From Thermothelomyces thermophilus ATCC 42464 (Eukaryota; Ascomycota; Sordariomycetes; Sordariales; Chaetomiaceae): a DNA stretch of 64,000 nucleotides. The stretch covers positions 930,001 to 994,000 of the forward strand of contig NC_016473.1 in assembly GCF_000226095.1 (NCBI RefSeq). The letters are read 5' to 3'. Positions within the stretch are counted from its first letter, which is position 1; every line of letters starts with the position of its first letter. Below, in pieces: positions 56,281 through 64,000 of this stretch. The position numbers and the translations under genes were made by a program. The notes under the pieces are model-generated. The model had not been told where the DNA came from. It saw nothing but the letters and a program-made list of their open reading frames with translations, and searched no databases.

Positions 56281-59200
56281 GGTCGTTAGTTGGGTCGGAT
56301 AGCGGGCTTCACAACGCTTGCATATTGTCCGCAGAAGCCGATCAGATCACGCCGTCGTGCCCCGGGAGGTCACGCTCTTCTCGCGTGAATCCCCGGTCTG
56401 GTACTCTATACAACGTGTAACTGAATCCTTGGGTCGAACCACCTCTGTTGGATCTGGCCGGTCGCTGGTTGATGCACTATGCTCGAATGGTGACCCTGAG
56501 CTGCCAAACGACCGACAGCGACATGTTGAACTTGGCTGCGCACAAGGGAAAAGAAAACCCGAAGTTTGATGGGACCGGGTCGCAACGGGGATACCTGGCT
56601 TTTCCCCTCAGTACGGATTATAGTGTATGCACGCTAGCGCTTCACTATGCCAGGGTCAGTCCCGGCACTCTTCGCCGAGACCTCCACCACCACGTGGGTT
56701 GTGGCTCCGGAATTCCCAGATACACTACACTACTTGCCACCGGGACGAAGAACCGTGGCCAGTAAAAATCGGGTCATTATTAGGGTAAATTGGGCATGCC
56801 CGGCCATCAGCCTATCATCGGCGACACTGGCCTTATCCACCCATTTATCCCCGGACTTACACTACCCAGCCTGTCCTCTTTTAGATCTTCGGAACTTGTT
56901 GGGCGAGTTCGAAACCCACCCCAGGACTCGGGGAGTTGGTGATGCGGAAGCCAGATGGATAGCCTCGAGTCTTTCCCGGTATTCATTCATAGCCGTTGTG
57001 AAAGGAGGCCTTCCACGGGTCCAGTACCTCTTGCTCACCAGATGCTGACGCCATCTTTGCTGACTTGCATCAGCCCGATCCGCCATCGCTGCGCACATCC
57101 AATGACTCGACCCTTGCCTCACATCTGCCAAGCGATCTTCAAGATGACTTCGCAGCGCCTTGCCCCAGATCAGCCTCTTACGATGGAGCGCGCTCTCCGA
57201 AACTAGATAGTTGCATGAGGCGTGCGTCCAACTGCCGCCTCTCGCCTGCAGAGACGGGTGAGACGGCTGAATCAGCAATCGGCCAAAATCAAAAACCACA
57301 CCACCGGTCAGCTGGACAGTGGTTCGACGCAGATGACATTCCCTTTCCGCTCCTTGAGTGCAGGGGGTTCATCCCTTCTTTTAATAAGTGTTTAACCACC
57401 ACCACTACCACCACCACCCTTCAACCATGTGGCGCTCGCTGCAGCCCTACCAAAGAAACTTGCCAGGCACCCATCTCAGCAACGCTCCAGGCAACCGGAA
57501 TACCTACCCAACCATGCTCTCCCCCGCCCCGATTCGCCCGACTAGCGGAGCTCCCCCTGGGATGAGACGGTACGGAAAGGGGGGCGACGAGCTCGCCCGG
57601 ACTCACCGCGTCATCTGCTTAAGGAAGTCGGCCGTGCGGGACGCGCCCTGTCCGGGCTGGCCGCTCCCGATGTCGAGACTGACGCCGCCTGCCGATGCTC
57701 CGAGCCCCTAGCCCGCCACAGCAGACGGCTAAGGCGGGCGCGCCGAATATCGTCGTTGACGTGAGCGTGAGCATGCACTTGTCCTGTAGCCAGATGTGTT
57801 GCTGTTCCCGGACTACTAACTGTAGACTCGGGGGAGGCAGCTTCTACACAGCGTGAACATGTATACCTCTGTATGGGAAGGAGAATCGTTCCCGGCGACC
57901 ACCTGCCACTTCATCCTCGCGGAAACAGCTGTGGCAGGTGATTAGGACACCACACCATGCCACGGATGTTTTTTAAGTAACGCAATCTTCCCGTGTAGGA
58001 GGGCGTAGATGCCGGGCGCTCTTATCGCCGACGCCCTGGCGGTGCCGTGTCTCGGTCTGCGTCTACTGAGCTTGGGAACTACATAATGATGGGAACACTC
58101 GGAGAGAGAACGACGACGGAGGAATGAGGACGATGGAGGGTGGTCTGCGGGAATGCGTCGAGTTAAGATTGAGAGATTCGGAGCCTTGTTTTCTCGTCTG
58201 TTCTTCTAGACCATAGTCCACAGAGAATTCTCATACTCAAGAGTTCGTCACTACCTCTACCTGCTGGCGTTACTGGCTCCGGCCTACTAGGCCTCTAGCA
58301 CTGTATGGTACAGCAACCACCTTGGCTTCTAGAGCGAACTCTCCATATTTCTTTCTTCAATGGCAAAATCCTTCCACACACTAGAGTGAGAGCTTGCAGC
58401 TATCTGTCATGCTTCAATGCGTACTTGAATTTGCAGCAACCTAGGTACTCTACACCTAACGAGCTGAAGAACGGTACGTGACGGCCAGATGGCGTCCAAA
58501 GTTGCCCTACGGGCCGAAGACCAGAGCTACACTCCGTCTCTGATCTCTACCAACCGCCCTGAGAGTTGATCACTAAACATCAACATGCCACAGGGAGCAG
58601 AGGAGCAAACCGCCTAGGATGCTTCGAAGACCGTTGGTTGTTGCCCCCCCCCCCCCCCCAACCCAAGCAAGTCATTAGGAAAAGGGATAAACAATACTGA
58701 AGTAGCACCATGTCCAGCTCCGGTCATTGGTCACGGGTTCAGCCAAGATGGGAGCACCGCATACCATTGACACAACCGCAACTGCCGCTGCGTCACGCAC
58801 GATGCGGATAAGTCAGCTTTGTCATGATGATGACGATGATCATCAGATGGAAGGGGAGAAGGAGGAGAAGGAGGAGAAGGAGGAGAAGGAGGAGAAGGAG
58901 GAGAAAGAGGAAGAGGATGCCATTACATCAACTAGAGTCATAGTACAATTTCTGTATGTTGCCCATTGTTTCCCATGCAGCCATCCATCGGGTATAGTGC
59001 CCTGCCCTGCGCCATCGTATCATACATAACATGATCGGAACCCAAAAAAGCTCAACAATGGAAACCCCAATATGCCCGATAACCTTCCATGCAAACAAAA
59101 CCTTGGGGGATGAGATAATAAGAGCGAAAATAAGGGATGAAGAGACTCCGACTCTAAATGAACGCCAGAGACCGCTTCTAAGTCGAGGGGGTAGCGTAAA

Positions 59201-59593
59201 AGAGAGTCATGTTTCACACATATCCTCCCGAGTCCATGCTCCCGAGACGCACCGGCTTCCTTTTATAGGAGCGTGTGTGTCTGCATACACGAGCGGGTGT
59301 GCGAAATGCTGCTTTTTCCTTTTATGTGACCGAGCAAGCACTGGCCGGCTTGCTGCTTGCTGGCGACCGGTCCGACGATTCCGGAGCGGTTTTCGCCCGC
59401 CGTCCGCCTGAGCGGAAATCCCCGATTGCTTCGTTAGGCGCTGGGGCGAGAGCAGAGAGCTGTGCCGTGGTCGCAGCCAGACACCAGCTGGCCGACTCCG
59501 CGATATGGCGCCACATGACAAAACGCCGGAAGCGCAGAGGAAGAGGGGAGCCGCGGAGAGAACGAGGTGCCTGCCGGTTTCGCTCCCGGCACC
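56281..59593. other. Intergenic, 3.3 kb
   Basis: No gene supported. It contains a C-rich homopolymer near 58,642-58,660 and a GGAGAA repeat at 58,853-58,916. Frames at 57,065-57,711 (+) and 56,862-57,299 (-) were considered and not accepted. Confidence 0.55.
58853..58916 (+). repeat. (GGAGAA)n purine tract
   Basis: About nine units of GGAGAA with minor variants, all purine on the + strand. A frame through it would read Glu-Glu-Lys repeats but has no supporting context. Confidence 0.9.
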
Positions 59594-60314
59594 TTATAAC
59601 GTGTACCCCCTCGGGGTGCTCATGTCGCCGTAAGCATACATGTCCAGGCCCTCGAGACCATCGACGCCGCCGCTGGCGTTTAGCGGCGTAGTTACTGGGG
59701 TACCGCTGCTGTTGTAGAGCAGGCCGCCGCCAAACTGCTGCGGGTAGCTCGTGTCGCCGAGCTGGGAAGACTTAAGGGCCATGTATTCGGCGTGGAGCGC
59801 GGCGTAGGCTCGGCTGAGCACATCATTGCGCTGCTTGGCCTCGTTAAGCATCTGCTCGAGGTCCCTTATCCTCTGATCCTTGCGCTCACGGTAGGCACGC
59901 TGTGAGGCGCGATTCTGTTCTCTACGCCTCTGCAACCGATGAGAGAAGAACGGGTTAGCATGCGATTTGAACCGCGGGTGCAAGGCCAATACCAACCGAT
60001 AGCACGGCGGGCGGGGCGTTCTTGTACCGGTTCTCCCGTTTCCGCTTCGCAGCTGGTTTCTGCGGTTCTGGCGCTTCGGCGGATTCTCCTTCTTCGTGCC
60101 CCGGGCTCGGATACCTGCTGTCTCCGGCCGATGTGTTGTTCTCGTACTAGACTGAATTGTCAGAAGCTTGCTCTGACCCGAGCTGAGCGCGAGAACCCAC
60201 GGCTGAGTTGTTGGGGCTCTGCGATTCGGACAGATATCGGTCACCGTCGCCGTAGACGTAGTACATCGAGTTGGGTGGTGATGGGAAGTCGACGTAATGC
60301 CCGAGGTCTCCCAT
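59594..60314 (-). CDS. Compact bZIP transcription factor
   Basis: Three exons, 60,314-60,201, 60,146-59,997 and 59,929-59,594, all joining in phase 0 (introns 54 and 67 bp; the first has a TTCTGAC branch, the second a GCTAAC branch and a less usual GTTGGT donor), give 199 residues. After an acidic, Ser/Pro-rich N-terminus comes KRKRENRYKNAPPAVLS, then the basic region RRREQNRASQRAYRERK (about residues 89-105, with the NxxxQxxxR DNA-contact pattern of fungal AP-1-like bZIPs). A short leucine zipper follows (IRDLEQMLNEAKQRNDVLSRAY). The C-terminus is Gly/Ser/Thr-rich. RYKNAPPAVLSRRR...QNRASQRAYRERKDQR is a strongly conserved block in filamentous ascomycetes. It lacks the Cys-rich domains of Yap1, so oxidative sensing of that type is unlikely. 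Target genes unknown. Confidence 0.87.
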
Positions 60315-63300
60315 GGCGCTGACTGGCAAAAGGCTGATGAGGCGGGCGAGTAGCCTTGTGTGTGAGAGGGGCAGGTGGTTGATGAAGCGAGACGAATCGA
60401 TAACGCGGTAGTGTCGTGGACGGTCGAGGAAGGAGGGAGTGGAAAGAACATGGGGCACAAGGTCTCCCGGTGGATATAGAGCCAGTCTTTATACATGTGT
60501 TGATCAGGGATTCACCCGTCCACCACGATCCCCAGGAAAAGGCTGTACTGTGTAGGATGAGGCGAGGAGGCTACCCTCCCCCCACATGAAACTAGTGCAT
60601 AAACCCGGCCGATCGGAGATGCCCAACGAAGGGAGGCTTCTCGACGGGGATGGGCTTGGCATCGCATGCAACCAAACCAGGGGTCATGGTGGTGGTGGTT
60701 GTGTATATCTGACTTTGACGAGATTGGGGAAGGGAGGAGGGGTGGGAGGGTGTGTGAAGTGGACCTGGGAATAGGATGGGGAAAGCAAGGAAAGGAAGGG
60801 GGGGGGGGTGAGGTACTACTGTGAATACTGCGTAGTGTCTGTACATACATATGCGTGTACGGATTACATACCCTGACTCGCATCCGCCCTTCTGCACCGA
60901 CTCCCGCGGCCGGCCGAGAGCAGGGTTTGCAGACGATTGCATGTACATAACAGACGGCGACGGAGTTAACGCTCGGCGCGACAGTGCGCCGGTGGTCGGA
61001 AATGGCCTGATCCCTGGTGCGGTCTATTCTCGGGAACCGCGGTATCTGGGCTGGTTTGCCAACGCAACTCTGCAAGGCCGAGTATACCTCTCATCCGGCC
61101 GCACAACACCGGCCTGCATCCGAGAGCGGAGAGAAAGTTGAGCTTCGAACAATTCGGATGACAACAGCAGCGCAAAAAAGGATCTCTCGATCCTTCTAGG
61201 CACTGACGTCAAAACGAGTCTTGTCATCATACCAGAGGTGAACGGCCCAGCCGGGAACGCTGCAAGAAGAAGCCCCACAAGGCGAGCACCTGAACGAGGA
61301 CAGGCACAGCCATTGCTCCAGCTCGATAGGTGCTACCTTTTTTGACCTCATCTTTTAGGAGCCCCATGGTTCCAGCTTCTCTAAGCTGACGGGAGGCGCC
61401 ACGGCGATGCGTGGGGTGCTTGCAGCGGTTTCCAGACTGCCGGTCATTTTAAGCGCTATACGAGTGGTCCAACCGCCGTTCGAGCTTTCAGTCGCTCATT
61501 TCTCGTTGCGAAGGTCCCCTGGCTCTCTCTCTGCGGGTCAGTTAGTCCCAAAACGGATGTCAGACCCAGTGAATAGCACGGTCGTTAACAGCGGCTGTGC
61601 GGCCCTGGACGAACATGCCACTCGCTTGACTTTTCTGATGGGGCAAAATGCGTGTTGAAGGACGATGATGATCATTGCTTGGGTGTAGCCACGTGTGCCA
61701 AGTTACATAGGGTCGCAAGAGTTTATCGGGCGGAGTGGGACAACAGTTTTAGTTGCTGTGTTGCTTGATGATCTGGTTGGTCTGGTTTTTCGGCGTAGTG
61801 TAAAGGGAACCTCTGCTGGGGTTCGTTCTCTTCGATCGTGACTGCCCCAGAAGCTCGGCGGCCTGACAAACACCTGACATGTCTTTGCACCGTTGCGGCC
61901 AGCGGCAAGCACGATTGCTGCCCGCCCGTTTTGGAAGGGGCGGAGCAGAACCTCTTGCGCTGTGGGTGATGGGGCCCCCGCACTCAAGAACCTGCAGTGC
62001 TCAGAGGTGCCAACCTCTCAAGGCATCCTTTTAAAACGGCAGGTCATTCGCCGGCCAAGCTTTTGCGATTTGTCCCGGCTCGACCGCCGCACGCACTATG
62101 CTGGGACCCCTTACCGAGCAAGTATGTATGTACATATGTACATACATACAGTACAGAGTACACCCTGCAGTCGGCAGCGAATCCGGTAGCTCGGCCTTTG
62201 CCCCGAGAGACGGGCTGTCGAGTCAGCAGGGTGCAAACGGATATGCCATCAATCTGTGAAACGGGCACACTAGTAGCGACGAGAAAGGGGGGGGGGTCAG
62301 CAGAGCTGCGTGAGAGGCTCTCGACTGGGTACCAACAACAGGCTGCAATCCGCCATTTGAAAAGGCACATACGCAAGGTACTCGGATAGAAGCGCTTGAG
62401 GGTATCGTCGCGCGACTGATGCGGCTACGGTACTCTGTAGCACCGAATCTTCACCAAATCGTGAGGGAGCCTGCAAGGAACTTTGGTACAAGCATGGAGC
62501 TCAACGGCCCCAGATCCGGGAATGGGGCAGGTCCCCATCTGGGCCGTCCCCAGTATGGAGTAGTGGATTCCAAATCAGTCAGCAGAAGATTGGCATGTGA
62601 GCACTGGCAGCCGGCCTCCACAGCCAAATCTAGCGATCCACAGGGTGAGATAGAAATATCGGTGCCTGGCGCCTGAGTCGCCGCAACTCGCCTTTCGCCA
62701 ATTCATCGAAATCTCGAGGTGCCGCTTCGTCGACGTCCACCCCTTCCGTTTGGCAGGTGTCTCGCCCTACGGTGGACCCAGCCCGGGATCTGATTGTTCG
62801 GGGTCCACCTGTACCGCATTCCGGCGAGGAGTCTCCACGAGGACACTACTTTTTTGAGTTTCCCAGCCACCTGAAGGCCGTTCCGGTATACTAGAATCAC
62901 GAACGGCAATATCACTTCATAAAAGGCAGGTGGGTTTTTGATAGAGGCGAAGCCGGGTGAGATGAGACCACATGGGGATGTAAGCATTGGTAGGGCGGAA
63001 GCCCCAAGGCCAGAACACCATTTGCGTGCACTCTTTCCTTGGACCCGGTTGGGGTAGAGTGTAGGCGGCCGCAGGAGCTCCCAGACAAGTGTGATGTGAA
63101 CACACCTGGTGTAAGTTGCAACTAGATTTGTCAATTCCTGGGTTCTAGTGTAGTGAAACTTCCCTCATCCCGACCCTCTGTTCATACTAGTAGGACGAAC
63201 AGTCTCATCCCCAGCGTGGGGCGTGGGTGGCGGACAGTTTCAAGGGCCTGGAAACTCGTCTTGGCTGAGCCTCCGAAGTGACATATAACCAAGGTCAGCG

Positions 63301-64000
63301 TGGGAGCACGGGGTTGGGTGCCAATCAGATTACAGGAACCTAACATTCTAGTGTAGGAGGCTTTCCCTGGGTTGCCGTTTGACACCTGCGAAACGCCTCG
63401 AGGTACTTGGTTCCGAGCATCAAACAACAGCACAATGGTATTTCCAGGCGAAGAAGAGTTTCTGTGGCACAAAAACTACATATAAGGACTATCGAGTCTC
63501 AGCTAAACAACACACTCTGCGGGTTGCTAATGATGCTTTATGGTACGGATACGGGCTCTGGAATTCCTCTGTGCAAGTGCTTTGTACTGTGCCGCCCGCT
63601 GATCCTTTACACTATTCGGATTAAGCTTAAAAAAACCATGCCAAGTCCACTCAATTGGAGCACTGCTGCCAATCAGAAAAGTCCATTTGGTATCGGAGCC
63701 TTGTTTTAGCCCCGACTTTTCATCTGGACCTTACCGCATTCTGGGCTGCCGTTTCTTTACACTACGTGCACACCGTAATAGTCTATGTATGTAACGTATA
63801 CCTAAGTATACACCAACCACAGCAAATGACGAAGGGGCGTGCTCAGGCGATGGTCTACTATGTAGTTGAGCCAATACACTAGCACTCACGTACAAACAAT
63901 TTGCCCAATCATGGACACCTGGCATCTAACCTAGCCATCAACAGTCTGGTTCACAGGTGAGAAAGCTCAAGAGGCCGCCGCTAGTGTATCCATCCGTACC
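60315..64000. other. Intergenic, 3.7 kb to window end
   Basis: No gene supported on either strand. It holds the bZIP promoter, a G-rich run near 60,800, a GTGTACGGATTACAT motif at 60,853 and a 28-bp perfect palindrome at 62,122-62,149. Confidence 0.55.
62122..62149. repeat. 28-bp perfect palindrome
   Basis: Self-complementary GTATGTATGTACAT/ATGTACATACATAC, followed by further ACAGTACAGAGTAC. The longest member of the TATGTAC palindrome set in the window. Confidence 0.88.

Noticed and set aside
56862-57299. 145-codon reverse frame
   Set aside because: Fair composition but no recognisable domain, no intron partners and no clear start context.
57065-57711. Overlapping forward frames starting near MWRSLQPYQRNL
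   Set aside because: No conserved motif; the ATG has a good context but frames end without acceptable splice continuation.
58727-59029. 100-codon frame with a Glu-Lys repeat
   Set aside because: Created by the GGAGAA microsatellite; flanking residues are not protein-like.

Overview
The window is nuclear DNA of a filamentous ascomycete, most likely a Sordariomycete and perhaps Sordariales. This rests on short GT-AG introns (about 50-150 bp), a WetA-type conidiation regulator, an Flc/TRP-like membrane protein, and a 20-kb block with the C-to-T and G-to-A signature of repeat-induced point mutation (RIP). In that block CpA and TpG have become TpA while CpG is kept. Species and chromosome cannot be read from the sequence.

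Left third (1-24,640) is a nest of retroelements. Gypsy A (1-4534, cut by the window edge) is a young-looking chromovirus with an open pol frame and no visible RIP. It sits inside Gypsy B (4535-8672), an old, heavily RIPed relative. B abuts a RIPed LINE of the Tad1/I-like kind (8673-12423). The LINE abuts a RIPed reverse-strand sequence with an aspartic-protease-like patch (12,424-16,137, resuming at 23,534). That sequence is split by Gypsy C (16,138-23,533), a full-length fossil with two 361-bp LTRs and a 5-bp target duplication, GGTAC. Gypsy A carries a reverse-strand Cys-rich plus coiled-coil reading-frame pair, the most unusual thing in the window.

Right two thirds (24,640-64,000) is GC-richer host DNA with ten supported or probable genes. 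On the + strand: an FTA2-like (kinase-like fold) gene beside the RIP block, a small Thr-rich secreted protein, a Pro-rich hypothetical gene, and wetA. On the - strand: an Flc2-like flavin-carrier/TRP-like protein, a DUF3433 multi-pass membrane protein, the mitochondrial protease OMA1, a probable GPI-anchored GH16 glucanase, a small Kre9/Knh1-like single-pass membrane protein, and a compact bZIP factor. The genes do not form a pathway cluster. Several concern the cell surface (secreted protein, FLC, GH16, Knh-like), one concerns spore maturation, and one mitochondrial quality control.

Intergenic spaces are long (0.8-3.7 kb). They hold pyrimidine-rich promoter tracts, microsatellites, near-perfect palindromes of TGTATGTACATA type and a dispersed TACGGAGTA / GTAATCCGTAC motif. 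No tRNA, rRNA or CRISPR was seen.
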